Assembly: GCF_016919065.1 (NCBI RefSeq)
Contig: NZ_JAFFQA010000001.1
Span: forward strand, 179,070-243,069
Direction of reading: 5' to 3'
Origin: Desulfobulbus rhabdoformis
Lineage (GTDB): Bacteria; Desulfobacterota; Desulfobulbia; Desulfobulbales; Desulfobulbaceae
Length of the DNA stretch: 64,000 nt
Made by a program: the position numbers and the translations under genes. The notes beneath the pieces were generated by a model. It was not told the DNA's origin. It was given only the letters and a program-made list of their open reading frames with translations, and made no database searches. This document shows positions 31,700 to 39,956 of this stretch, piece after piece (the stretch's first letter is position 1; every line of letters starts with the position of its first letter).

Positions 31700-31951
31700 T
31701 TACCGTCGTCCGTTTCTGACCATTCCCAAAGGGGTCGACTGCGCCGAATCACTTGCTGTGCCGCCGCGCCGCCTGCCAGAGGGAAAGTCGATCACGAAAC
31801 GATATTCTTTGCCACAGCGGAGGATTACTTCCTTCTGTCCCCGCCGAAGTATCTTCAGTTCCACCTCCATCCGGCCGTAGCCGTCGTGGTTGAACAGTTC
31901 ATCGTAGAGTTCACTGAATCTGTTTTTTACGTCCACGTTGGTTGCGCTCAT
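31700..31951 (-). CDS. Small basic protein of unknown function
   Basis: About 83 residues from ATG 31951 (an upstream TTG at 31990 is rejected because the ATG fits a natural protein start). N-terminal MSATNVDVKNRFSELYDELF is helical, followed by a beta pair (RMEVELKILRRGQKEVILRC, then GKEYRFVIDF) and a basic low-complexity tail (RRRGG...GRR). No family recognised; the beta part resembles small nucleic-acid or RNA-binding proteins. It precedes the pseudopilin run on the same strand, separated by ~190 bases and a hairpin. Confidence 0.5.
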   Translation of the reverse strand: MSATNVDVKNRFSELYDELFNHDGYGRMEVELKILRRGQKEVILRCGKEYRFVIDFPSGRRRGGTASDSAQSTPLGMVRNGRR

Positions 31952-32067
31952 AGTTTGTCCATTCCAGCCCCCGCCGGCAGTGTTTTCCAACTGTGGTTTA
32001 GATTTTCCATATAATGTTAGACATTCTTAATGTTGATCCCAAGATACTGCACCCGCTGGAAAACTTT

Positions 32068-32083
32068 TGTGACCTGGGTCACA
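32068..32083. promoter_or_regulatory. Crp/HcpR-like site TGTGA-N6-TCACA (upstream of the pseudopilin run)
   Basis: TGTGACCTGGGTCACA, a perfect match to the Crp-type palindrome and close to the deltaproteobacterial HcpR consensus. It lies ~115 bases before the small gene at 31951. Confidence 0.6.
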
Positions 32084-32294
32084 GTTTTGCAGGAAAAATG
32101 AATTTCTGTTCATTTTTTCCTGTGCGCCATCATAGGGTTCCGGGGGTACCCGCAGGATACATGAACGGTCGTAATGTACGGTCTGTTGACCAAGCGATCA
32201 TGGCCACTAGACCAATGTTGGTGGCATCCCATGTCAGAAAAAGCAGGAGTAACGTTCCGGATCAGCCACTGTTACATGGTTTTTCAAAGTGAAC

Positions 32295-32310
32295 TGTGAC
32301 CAGAGTCACG
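32295..32310. promoter_or_regulatory. Crp/HcpR-like site TGTGA-N6-TCACG
   Basis: TGTGACCAGAGTCACG, 227 bases from the first site in the same 580-base divergent intergenic region (31990-32568), upstream of the transglycosylase. Otherwise that region shows no gene. Confidence 0.55.
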
Positions 32311-32568
32311 GTTTTGGTGAAAATCATGAGGTATTGTTTTGCTGATGAAGATTCAATTGATGGCAGGAAAATGATTTTAGTCTCTGCGAACAAAAAGGAA
32401 GTGCGTATACTCTCTCTCTTTCTGCAATCAACCTGAATCCGTGATGGAGGGTGGGGACTGAATTTTTTTTGCAACTGTGCTGAGGATCGGTGGGCAGAAA
32501 ATAGCGCTCTGCCCACCCAACGCATCTTTGGAATATGATGGCCACTGACAAGAGGGGAAGAAAGACCA

Positions 32569-33219
32569 ATGGGAAAAAGGGGAACACGACTACCGCATAG
32601 ACTGAGAAGCACGGCAAAGGGATGGCTGTTGATGGTCCTATGCCTGTTGCCAAGTATCAGCCAGGGGAGTGGAATTGACCCTCATTTGAGGAAATATCTG
32701 TATGTCGAGCTGTCTCAACATCAGCGGGCGGCAATACAGCCCCACGAACATCTGATCCTCTACTTCAGTTCGTTGAGTTATTTTCGTCCTGGATATACGG
32801 TCAATCCGGATTTCATTCGCGCCCTGATGCTAGCGGAATCCGGTGGTAATTGCTTGGCCGTCTCAGGAAAAAAGGCCCTGGGACTCTGTCAGTTACTTTA
32901 CCCAACCGCACGAGAGGCAGCAGATGAGTTTCTCGCCAGAGGGGGGAGGGTCCGTTATGTCTCCAGTGAGCGCTTGCAGACCCTGAAACCCGCTGATTTG
33001 TTTGAGCCGGCAGTCAATATTTTACTCACCTGCTATCTCGTTGCCAAATACAACCAGGTCTATGAAGGGCGGCTTGATTTGGTCGTTGCCGCCTGGAATG
33101 CGGGCCAGGGCTCAATTCGTAATGGTCAGCCTCCGAAATATCCAGAAACCATGAACTTGATCGGTAAAGTCAATGGACTGCTTCTTGCCTTGAATAAGAG
33201 GGGCCGAGCAGCGCAGTGA
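32569..33219 (+). CDS. Lytic transglycosylase, SLT domain
   Basis: 216 residues. Signal-like hydrophobic stretch (LLMVLCLLPSISQGSG), then a lysozyme-like fold: ALMLAESGGNCLAVS contains the catalytic Glu, GKKALGLCQLLYPTA replaces the common GxMQxxPxT motif, NILLTCYLVAKYN follows, and AAWNAGQGSIRNGQPPKYPET is the C-terminal substrate motif. The enzyme cleaves murein to fit machines through the wall. Adjacent to the pilus/secretion run and divergent from it, so it may open peptidoglycan for the pilus. The M-to-L change in the MQ motif is a minor oddity. Confidence 0.9.
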   Translation: MGKRGTRLPHRLRSTAKGWLLMVLCLLPSISQGSGIDPHLRKYLYVELSQHQRAAIQPHEHLILYFSSLSYFRPGYTVNPDFIRALMLAESGGNCLAVSGKKALGLCQLLYPTAREAADEFLARGGRVRYVSSERLQTLKPADLFEPAVNILLTCYLVAKYNQVYEGRLDLVVAAWNAGQGSIRNGQPPKYPETMNLIGKVNGLLLALNKRGRAAQ

Positions 33220-33287
33220 GGGGGGGAAACCGGCGGGATGGCTCAGTTCATGTGCAAACAGAAATTCGGGGAGCCGTAGAGGACAGG

Positions 33288-33995
33288 TCAAAGAGTTTGA
33301 TGCAGGCGTCCTTCGCGTAGTTCATAGCAAAGGTCGGCAATCCGTTGAACCTGATCCTGATAATGGGTCACCATGAGGATGGTGGTGGTCCCACGCAGTT
33401 CATGAAGCAAGGCTTCGATGCGAAGACAGCCTTGCCGGTCAAGCGAGGACGTGGGCTCGTCAAGCAGGAGGATCTCCTGTTCAAGCATCAGGCTGCGGGC
33501 AATGCATAAGCGTTGTTGCTGGCCCCCTGAAAGCTGAGTGGCGTTTGCCTGGAGCCGATCTCCCACTTCATCGAGCAGATGCACCTTGCGCAACATCTCT
33601 TCACTCTTTGTCGTTATAAGTCCCTTGTCTTTGATATGCATCAGCCGTAGGGGAAAGGCGAGGTTTTTGGCAATGGACATGGGGAGCGGGTTGGGAGTTT
33701 GAAAAACCATGCCCACTTTGCGGCGCAAGGTGTCAAGCGGGTAGGCATCTTGGTAGATGTCCACCATGCTGCCATCCAACCGCAGCTTGACCTGACCCTG
33801 CAGCCGTCCGTCACCGTTTTCTTCCCAGAGCCGGTTAAAGATGGAAAGCAGAGTTGACTTGCCGATGCCCGAGGGGCCGGTGATGGCGATGATTTTTCCT
33901 GCCGAGAGGGCGAGATCTACCTCGTGGAGGATAGGGACTCCGCCATAACGAAAACTGAGTTGTTGAGTGGAAATTGCAGTTGGGAATGTTGGCAT
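33288..33995 (-). CDS. pstB: Phosphate ABC transporter ATP-binding protein
   Basis: 235 residues. Walker A GPSGIGKSTLL, Q-loop VFQTPNPLPMSI, signature LSGGQQQRLCIARSL, Walker B ILLLDEPTSSLD and the H-loop VTHYQDQ. The 'FQ.PNP.P.SI..N' segment is characteristic of PstB. It ends the pstS-pstC-pstA-pstB run; no phoU follows. Sequence is slightly short against E. coli PstB (257), and related oxyanions (tungstate, molybdate) cannot be wholly excluded, but PstS favours phosphate. Confidence 0.92.
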   Translation of the reverse strand: MPTFPTAISTQQLSFRYGGVPILHEVDLALSAGKIIAITGPSGIGKSTLLSIFNRLWEENGDGRLQGQVKLRLDGSMVDIYQDAYPLDTLRRKVGMVFQTPNPLPMSIAKNLAFPLRLMHIKDKGLITTKSEEMLRKVHLLDEVGDRLQANATQLSGGQQQRLCIARSLMLEQEILLLDEPTSSLDRQGCLRIEALLHELRGTTTILMVTHYQDQVQRIADLCYELREGRLHQTL

Positions 33996-34006
33996 AGGGA
34001 GGTGGT

Positions 34007-34882
34007 CTAGCGTTTCCAGCGGCGTGAAAAGCCCTGTTCTACAAGGAGAGCGAGAAGGAAGATCAACCCGCAGAGGGTGAAGAGGACAAGCGCTGCACCG
34101 AATCCGCGTTGCAGCTCTTCTGCGTCAGTGTACTGTGAAGATATGTAGTAAATATAGAAGGGCAAGGCCTCGTACTGGTCCAACAGGGAGCGGAACATGC
34201 CTGCCGAGGCAACCGCCCCGGTGAGCATGATGACGGCTGTGTCCTCTGCGGCACGGCCGATGGCCAGGATGATGCCGCCAATAATATCCTGTATACGGGA
34301 TGGGAGCAGAACAAGCAGAATATTTTGCAGCTTGCTTGCACCTAAAGCAGGGCCGGTGATCCGCAGACTTTGCGGAATAGAGTTCAGAGCTGCCTGCGTC
34401 GAACGGACCAGATAGGGGAGGATAAGAAAGGCCAGGGCCATGGCTGAGAGGAGCATGCAAGGGCCGAAGCGTCCTGGAAAGAGCCGGTGGAGCAGGATGG
34501 ATAGCGAAAAGCCTGCCAGGCCAATAACGATCGATGGCAGCCCGGCGATAATGTCAAAGAGCAGGCCAAGTATTCTTCTTTCTAGGGGCGAGGCGTATTC
34601 AGCCAGATAGATGCCTCCGCAAAGTCCCGGAATCAGAGCCAGGGCCAAGGTCAGGAGAACGAGCATGGTGGTACCGCAGAGTGCTGGAAACAGACCATCA
34701 AAGACCTGTTGATGACCAAGCAGTGCATCCATGGCCGGAACCCTGTCAAAGATCAGCGCGAGGTTAAGAGAGCTGCCACCCCGTACCAGCAGATAGCAAA
34801 TAACGATGCAGAGTATGGCCAGGGGCAGCAGGCCGCAGAGCCAGCAGAGTAGGGTCAGGCCTCGCTCGGTTGCGCGATTCAT
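34007..34882 (-). CDS. pstA: Phosphate ABC transporter permease PstA
   Basis: 291 residues with six predicted helices. The EAA-type loop around residues 190-215 (AALNSIPQSLRITGPALGAS) couples to the ATPase, and the segment LILPYLVRSTQAAL is PstA/PstC-like. IGRAAEDTAVIMLTGA is diagnostic for PstA. It overlaps pstC by 4 bases (ATGA). Confidence 0.93.
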   Translation of the reverse strand: MNRATERGLTLLCWLCGLLPLAILCIVICYLLVRGGSSLNLALIFDRVPAMDALLGHQQVFDGLFPALCGTTMLVLLTLALALIPGLCGGIYLAEYASPLERRILGLLFDIIAGLPSIVIGLAGFSLSILLHRLFPGRFGPCMLLSAMALAFLILPYLVRSTQAALNSIPQSLRITGPALGASKLQNILLVLLPSRIQDIIGGIILAIGRAAEDTAVIMLTGAVASAGMFRSLLDQYEALPFYIYYISSQYTDAEELQRGFGAALVLFTLCGLIFLLALLVEQGFSRRWKR

Positions 34883-35769
34883 GGTCTGCTCTCCGTGCTC
34901 ATTTCTCTGTGCTGTGCCCCTCTGGTACCAAAACGATCAAGCAATCTGATGGAGACAATGAGGCAGACGGTAAACAGTGACAAAATGAGTCCACAGGCAA
35001 AGATGGTTGTAAACTCCATAGAAGAGAAATCTGCGGCAATCACCAGAGCGATATGAGCGGTGAGGGTGCGTCCTGACTCGGCAACTGATTCCGGCAATGC
35101 GACGCTGTTGCCTGCGAGCATTAACGATATCAGGGTGTCGCCCATGGCCCGGCCAAGACCGAGGATAACGCCGATAAGAAGGGAAGGGTAGGCCTGGGGG
35201 AGCAACAGATAGATCAGCTTCTGCATTGGGCGGGCGCCGAGGCTGTCCACGGCATGACAGTACGAGCGCGGCACGGATTGCAGTCCATTGACAAAAAATA
35301 TGATCATCGTGGGGGCTATGAGCACGGCCAGGACCAGGGATGCCGTAAGAATGGAAAAACCGGAACCGAAAATGAGATATTCCCGCATCAACGGTACCAG
35401 CAGAAAGACGGCGACAAAACCGTAGACCACGGTGGGGACTCCTGCCATGAAGCGGATGGTGACAAGCAGCAGCCGACGAAGGGGACGCGGGGCGAGCAGC
35501 TCTGCCAGGCAGGCGGTGCCAATACTCATCGGCAGGCTGAAGAGCAGCGCGAGTACGGTGATGCGCAGACTCCCCAATATCATCGGCAGAATACCATAGG
35601 CTTGGGCGTGGGGAGACCAGGTGGTGGAGAAGAGAGCGAAAAAACGTCCGTTTTCTACAAGCGGCCAGCCGAGAACGGCCATCATACATAAAATGGCAAT
35701 GAGCAGCAGACCGCTGCCCATTGCCATTGCCCGACAAAAAAATTCAAAATTTTTTTCGCGATCCAACAC
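34879..35769 (-). CDS. pstC: Phosphate ABC transporter permease PstC
   Basis: About 297 residues; the GTG at 35769 is chosen because the 333-codon frame would overlap pstS by ~98 bases. No good ribosome binding site is seen, so the start could be the TTG at 35766 or the ATG at 35727. Helices near 10-30, 65-95, 110-135 and onward; MRFMAGVPTVVYGFVAVFL and the coupling loop LQSVPRSYCHAVDSLGARPM are PstC-typical. The product pairs with PstA as the membrane channel. Confidence 0.9.
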   Translation of the reverse strand: MLDREKNFEFFCRAMAMGSGLLLIAILCMMAVLGWPLVENGRFFALFSTTWSPHAQAYGILPMILGSLRITVLALLFSLPMSIGTACLAELLAPRPLRRLLLVTIRFMAGVPTVVYGFVAVFLLVPLMREYLIFGSGFSILTASLVLAVLIAPTMIIFFVNGLQSVPRSYCHAVDSLGARPMQKLIYLLLPQAYPSLLIGVILGLGRAMGDTLISLMLAGNSVALPESVAESGRTLTAHIALVIAADFSSMEFTTIFACGLILSLFTVCLIVSIRLLDRFGTRGAQHREMSTESRP

Positions 35770-35782
35770 AGTTAAAAGGGTT

Positions 35783-36610
35783 TTATTGCACAGCCACGAA
35801 ACCTTTTGCTTTGACCAGGTCCTGACCGGTGGGGCTGAAAATAAAGTCGATGAACAATTTCGCCAGACCTTGTGCCTCACCTTTGGTCAACGAATAAAGA
35901 CCACGGGAGACTTTGAAAGCGCCACTCTTTACATTTTCCAGGCTGGGAGCTATTCCATCAAGTGTCACCGGGGCAATGGATGCATCAATGTGTCCGACAG
36001 AAACAAAGCCAATGCCATACGGGTCGCCTGCGATAGCAGTCTTCATCGCGCCGTTTGAAGCAACAATATTGGCAGTAGTGGAGACATTTGCTTTCTGTAA
36101 CCCTTTTTTCCAGAATACCGAGCGGGTACCACTGGCAGCGTCACGATCATAGAGGTTTATGGCACGGTCTGCCCCCCCCAGCTCTTTCCAGTTGCTGATC
36201 TTGCCTGAAAAGATATCTTGCAGCTGGGCGGTCGTCAGCTTGGTGACCGTATTTTTCGGATTGACCACCACCCCGACACCGTCAACGGCCCACTTGTACA
36301 TTGTCAGACCGTAGGTGGAGACTTCTTTATCCGTGGCCTTGCGACCGGCGTTGCCAATATCAATCAAGCCTTCCCCCACCTGTTTGATACCGACACCGGA
36401 CCCGCCTCCGGCAATGGTAATACGGAGGTCTGGATTTGCCTGCATGATCAACTTAGCCGCCTCTTTCATGACCGGAATATGGGCGGTGCCACCGGCAATC
36501 TTAAGGGTACCCTTCTGTCCCTTGAAGCTGTCAAGATCACCTGCATGAGCAGAGATTGCGCAGGTAAATAAAAAGAGTGTCGAGAACACGATGCAGCATA
36601 TTTTTGTCAT
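35783..36610 (-). CDS. pstS: Phosphate-binding periplasmic protein PstS
   Basis: 275 residues with a Sec signal (STLFLFTCAISAHAG) and CAGGAG before the ATG. Seen: KGTLKIAGGTAHIPVM (the first phosphate-binding loop differs from the usual G-S-T), AGGGSGVGIKQVGEGLIDI (GSG-x4-K), and RDAASGTRSVFW (the RxxxSGT phosphate loop). It delivers phosphate to PstCA. A perfect 6-3-6 palindrome (36674-36688) lies upstream in place of a clear Pho box. Confidence 0.9.
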   Translation of the reverse strand: MTKICCIVFSTLFLFTCAISAHAGDLDSFKGQKGTLKIAGGTAHIPVMKEAAKLIMQANPDLRITIAGGGSGVGIKQVGEGLIDIGNAGRKATDKEVSTYGLTMYKWAVDGVGVVVNPKNTVTKLTTAQLQDIFSGKISNWKELGGADRAINLYDRDAASGTRSVFWKKGLQKANVSTTANIVASNGAMKTAIAGDPYGIGFVSVGHIDASIAPVTLDGIAPSLENVKSGAFKVSRGLYSLTKGEAQGLAKLFIDFIFSPTGQDLVKAKGFVAVQ

Positions 36611-36673
36611 GTTTTTCTCCTGATATTAGAAATAATAGTTTCCCTGAATATCACAGCAGGGCAGGAGAATCAA

Positions 36674-36688
36674 ACAGGTTGTACCTGT
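36674..36688. promoter_or_regulatory. Palindrome ACAGGT-TGT-ACCTGT upstream of pstS
   Basis: A perfect inverted repeat with a 3-base centre, 64-78 bases before the pstS start; a possible operator. No match to the CTGTCAT Pho box is seen. Confidence 0.4.
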
Positions 36689-36779
36689 GAAAAGAGAGTT
36701 GTGCATAGGTAGTAACGATGGGGTTCCCTTTTGGGGCAGTAGAAATGGGATTGGCCTGTGTCGGCGCCTCTGTTAAAGA

Positions 36780-36799
36780 GGAAGGCGTTTCAGCCTTCC
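36780..36799 (-). terminator. Stem-loop after the PEP-CTERM gene
   Basis: GGAAGGC pairs with GCCTTCC around a 6-base loop, 29 bases beyond the stop (- strand), followed on that strand by CTCTTTAA. Confidence 0.55.
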
Positions 36800-36828
36800 C
36801 ATTACTCATTATTCATTGCCCAGAATAA

Positions 36829-37557
36829 TCAAGATATTCTACGTGTTACACCAGCAAGAACGGCAAGGCCAAAAAACAGGACAAGGCCGGTTGAGGGCTC
36901 TGGAACCGCAGTGACTTCAAAGGCTGCTCCGTTTTTGAAGTTACTGACCACCTGGCCTCGTACCACCTCCTGGAAGTAGGTTTTTATGTCATCCATGTCA
37001 GCATGAGTTTTGAAGTGAGTCCGGTAATTAAAAAAATCCCAGCCTGTCTGGTAGCCGGCATGGGACATATCGTCGGTGAATGCATAATTCTCAGCAAGTG
37101 AGCTGAATTTGTAGGTCGTCGTATCAATGGTAAAAGAAATCCAGGCATCACCCAAGGTAAGCAGGGCTGAATCGGTGATCGGGTCAGTGTAATTGAAACC
37201 GGTGCCGACCACCCATCCCAGAGTCGTGAAGATGTGCTCCGGGCCATCGGTGCTCCAACCGGTCACCGCATCTATTGTTGTTGTCCCCAGGTCGGAGATT
37301 CCAAGATATTGCCCAAAAGCTTGAATCGCCCGATAGGCAAACATGCTGCAAAGGCAGATTTTGTACTCCCCACTACCGGGGCTTTTTTCCTCCCACATCA
37401 GGCCGCTGGTATCGGGTGCTTCGCTGACCAGGGTGTAGCTGTTCCCGTCAACGCTCAGGGAGCTGTCGGCTCCAAGATAGACTGGGGAGGCCTCGGCGGT
37501 TGCAAGAGAAAGCACAAGAGTGCAGATAAGGGTGGGAAATAAAATTCGAATGCGCAT
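36829..37557 (-). CDS. PEP-CTERM sorted exported protein
   Basis: About 242 residues from ATG 37557 with AAAGGAGG upstream. Signal peptide LICTLVLSLATAEAS, a beta-rich extracellular body with several aromatics (YTLVSEAPDTSGLMWEE) and two Cys (CLC), then the C-terminal sorting signal VPEPSTGLVLFFGLAVLAGV with a basic tail RRIS. Exosortase would cleave after VPEP and attach or export it; no exosortase gene is in the window. Function of the body is unknown. It diverges from larC over a TGTGA-N6-TCACA site. Confidence 0.9.
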   Translation of the reverse strand: MRIRILFPTLICTLVLSLATAEASPVYLGADSSLSVDGNSYTLVSEAPDTSGLMWEEKSPGSGEYKICLCSMFAYRAIQAFGQYLGISDLGTTTIDAVTGWSTDGPEHIFTTLGWVVGTGFNYTDPITDSALLTLGDAWISFTIDTTTYKFSSLAENYAFTDDMSHAGYQTGWDFFNYRTHFKTHADMDDIKTYFQEVVRGQVVSNFKNGAAFEVTAVPEPSTGLVLFFGLAVLAGVTRRIS

Positions 37558-37661
37558 ACTATCCTCCTTTGTACGAATATGCCTGAAAAGACGTTGGAGG
37601 CGTCGTGGCGGCGGCGCCAATAATAAGCGCTAGAAAGATACCCCAGAAAAGGGAAGCGAAG

Positions 37662-37677
37662 TGTGACCAGGGTCACA
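37662..37677. promoter_or_regulatory. Crp/HcpR-like site TGTGA-N6-TCACA between PEP-CTERM and larC
   Basis: TGTGACCAGGGTCACA, a perfect palindrome of the same type as at 32068 and 32295, in the divergent region and ~85 bases upstream of the predicted larC transcript start. Confidence 0.6.
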
Positions 37678-37723
37678 GAGAGGTGTTTTTATTGGTTAGA
37701 ATGAGTTGATATTACAGATCGGT

Positions 37724-37752
37724 TTGACACTGGGGACATTTGCCCATAGACT
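37724..37752 (+). promoter_or_regulatory. Predicted larC promoter
   Basis: TTGACA (37724-37729), 17-base spacer, TAGACT (37747-37752). Transcription would give a ~100-base leader holding a hairpin (GTCCA/TGGAC at 37761) and a strong terminator. Confidence 0.45.
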
Positions 37753-37787
37753 CGCATCAAGTCCATTTCCCTGGACCCTCACATGCT

Positions 37788-37833
37788 GCCCCCACTGTCA
37801 CTCCCTCAATCGACGGTGGGGGCTTCTTTTTTT
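37788..37833 (+). terminator. Intrinsic terminator in the larC leader (attenuator candidate)
   Basis: GCCCCCACTGTC pairs with GACGGTGGGGGC (11 of 12 Watson-Crick, one G-U) around a 12-base loop and is followed by TTCTTTTTTT. It stands 29 bases before the larC ATG with no gene before it. Confidence 0.85.
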
Positions 37834-37861
37834 ATTATTTTATTGGTATCTAGTATTGTTC

Positions 37862-39094
37862 ATGAACATCCTCTACTACGACTGTTTTGCCGGAATCAGC
37901 GGCGACATGAACCTGGCAGCTTTGATCGATCTTGGAGTTGAACCCGCGTCTCTTTCCAGGGAACTGTCCAAACTTGGCCTTGATCATGCGTTTACCTTGA
38001 AGGTTTCCAGGGATGCCCGCAACGGCATTCAGGGAACACGTGTTGATGTCTGCCTTCACGACCATGAGGTAGAGCATCTGCATGAGGGCACCGCGCACCA
38101 CCACGACAAGGCTGAACCAGCAGCAGCCCCGCATTGCCACCATCGCAATTTTGCCGATATTCAAACTCTCATCCAGTCCAGTGTACTGGATGAATCAGTC
38201 AAAAAAACCAGCCTGGACATCTTTCGTCGAGTCGCCGAGGCAGAGGCAAACGTACATGGGAAGCCGATAAATGAAGTCCACTTTCACGAGGTGGGCGCCA
38301 CGGATTCCATTGTCGATATTGTGGGGGCGGCCATCTGTTATCATCAGTTGAACGTGGATCTGGTCTGGGCCTCATCTATTGAACTGGGGAGCGGCTTTGT
38401 TCGTTGCGCACATGGTGTCATGCCGGTTCCAGCCCCGGCGACAGTTGAAATACTCCACAATATACCGACCAGCCGCGGCGGCACAAACCACGAAGCCACC
38501 ACCCCTACGGGGGCTGCTATTCTTGCTGTATTGGTCGATGAGTTCATAGACTCTCCAGTTATGCGCACCACCAAGACCGGTTACGGCATTGGTCACCGGG
38601 AAACTCAGCAGCCAAACGTGTTGCGGGTACATCTCGCGCAGACAACGCCCGCAAGGCAGACAGAGACGGTACAAGCCCGACTGTTGCAATGCAATATTGA
38701 CGACATGACCGGGGAACACCTGGGGGACATGATAGACCTGTTGATGGAGCATGGAGCGATGGATGTTCATTTCACCCCTATCATAATGAAAAAGAACCGT
38801 CCGGCCGTTCAGATTTCGCTCCTCTGCTCTGCGAACGAAGAAGAACGTTTTAAACGGCTGCTTTTTCGCCATACCACAACCCTGGGGATAAAAAGCTTTC
38901 AACTGGAAAAGACGGAGCTGGAAAGGCGGTTGGTCACACTTGAAACGCCGCTTGGTCCGGTAACCGTGAAACAGGCTATACTGGAGGGACGTGTCCTCCA
39001 TGCAAAACCAGAATTTGAGGAGTGCAGGGAAATCGCACGCCGCAAGAACATCTCCCTGGCTGAAGTCTATGCCCTTATCGCCAAATATGTCTAA
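37862..39094 (+). CDS. larC: LarC, nickel insertion protein for the nickel-pincer nucleotide cofactor
   Basis: About 410 residues from the ATG at 37862; the longer frame (37706) would run through the terminator and has no family sequence. The start MNILYYDCFAGISGDMNLAA is diagnostic. A His-rich stretch near residues 65-100 (HDHEVEHLHEG, then HHHDKAEPAAAPHCHHR) fits nickel handling. GATDSIVDIVGA, NHEATTPTGAAIL and 'NIDDMTGEHLGDMID' (start of the C-terminal part) follow. LarC is a CTP-dependent cyclometallase that inserts Ni into P2TMN. In Lactiplantibacillus plantarum it is split by programmed frameshifting; here it is one frame. It overlaps larE by 8 bases. Confidence 0.95.
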   Translation: MNILYYDCFAGISGDMNLAALIDLGVEPASLSRELSKLGLDHAFTLKVSRDARNGIQGTRVDVCLHDHEVEHLHEGTAHHHDKAEPAAAPHCHHRNFADIQTLIQSSVLDESVKKTSLDIFRRVAEAEANVHGKPINEVHFHEVGATDSIVDIVGAAICYHQLNVDLVWASSIELGSGFVRCAHGVMPVPAPATVEILHNIPTSRGGTNHEATTPTGAAILAVLVDEFIDSPVMRTTKTGYGIGHRETQQPNVLRVHLAQTTPARQTETVQARLLQCNIDDMTGEHLGDMIDLLMEHGAMDVHFTPIIMKKNRPAVQISLLCSANEEERFKRLLFRHTTTLGIKSFQLEKTELERRLVTLETPLGPVTVKQAILEGRVLHAKPEFEECREIARRKNISLAEVYALIAKYV

Positions 39095-39935
39095 GAGCCA
39101 GGGGAGGACACGCTTGCAACGACAACTGAAGCGGTATCATGACCTGCTTGCCGGGTTAAGTGCCATGAAAGGCGCTGTGGTGGCCTTTTCCGGCGGGGTA
39201 GACAGCGTCTTTCTTCTCCATGCCGCAAGACAAGCCCTCTGCGAGCGGGTGCTGGCGGTTACAGTTGTCACGCCTTACACGCCCAAGGCTGATAGTGATG
39301 ATGCCCGTTCGTTGGCAGAATTCATGCAAGTACGCCACATGATTCTTGAACAGCCCATTCCCAATGCCATTGCAACAAATCCAGCGAATCGCTGCTATCT
39401 CTGCAAACAGGCTCTTTTTGGTGCGCTCGCCGGTATTGCACAAGAGGAGGGGCTGGAGGCTGTGCTTGATGGCAGTAACAAGGACGATTTGGATGACTAT
39501 CGACCTGGAATGCGAGCCGTGCTGGAACTTGGAATTCGGAGCCCACTCCTTGATGCCGGGCTCAGTAAACAGGATATCCGTGATTTGTCCCGTGAGCTGG
39601 GGCTGCCTACCTGGAACAAACCGGCCGGAGCCTGTCTGTTGACACGTATTCCCCATGATACTCCGATTGAAATGGATGAGCTTTTGCGCATTGATAGGGG
39701 AGAGCAATTTTTAAAAGAGCTTGGTTTCCCGGCCGTTCGTCTGCGCAGCCATGGCCCATTGGCTCGAATCGAGTTACCCCTTGAATCCATTGCTGCTTGT
39801 CTGGATCCGCTGCTCCGAGAGAAGATAGACACCCAGCTCAAAGCATTGGGCTATCGCTATGTGACGGTTGACCTTGCTGGATACCGTATGGGCAGTCTCA
39901 ATCTGGTGTCGCCAGAAAGCAGACCTGGGCAATGA
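39087..39935 (+). CDS. larE: LarE, sacrificial sulfur transferase
   Basis: About 282 residues from ATG 39087. PP-loop SGGVDSVFLLHA binds ATP, NRCYLCKQALF lies in the middle, DGSNKDDLDDYRPG is the family motif, and WNKPAGACLLTRIP holds the Cys that in L. plantarum LarE is converted to dehydroalanine. LarE adenylates the P2CMN carboxylates and transfers sulfur. Some LarE proteins use an iron-sulfur cluster on three Cys instead; the CxxC at NRCYLC is common to both kinds. A stop is followed by 21 bases to larB. Confidence 0.94.
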   Translation: MSKSQGRTRLQRQLKRYHDLLAGLSAMKGAVVAFSGGVDSVFLLHAARQALCERVLAVTVVTPYTPKADSDDARSLAEFMQVRHMILEQPIPNAIATNPANRCYLCKQALFGALAGIAQEEGLEAVLDGSNKDDLDDYRPGMRAVLELGIRSPLLDAGLSKQDIRDLSRELGLPTWNKPAGACLLTRIPHDTPIEMDELLRIDRGEQFLKELGFPAVRLRSHGPLARIELPLESIAACLDPLLREKIDTQLKALGYRYVTVDLAGYRMGSLNLVSPESRPGQ

Positions 39936-39956
39936 TTCTGGATTGAGGATGATGGT

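Noticed and set aside
32262..32653. Two - strand frames facing the transglycosylase
   Set aside because: They cover the transglycosylase start antisense and look like shadow translation.
37706..37861. N-terminal extension of larC to 37706
   Set aside because: It crosses a strong intrinsic terminator and adds no family sequence; MNILYYDCF at 37862 is the proper start.
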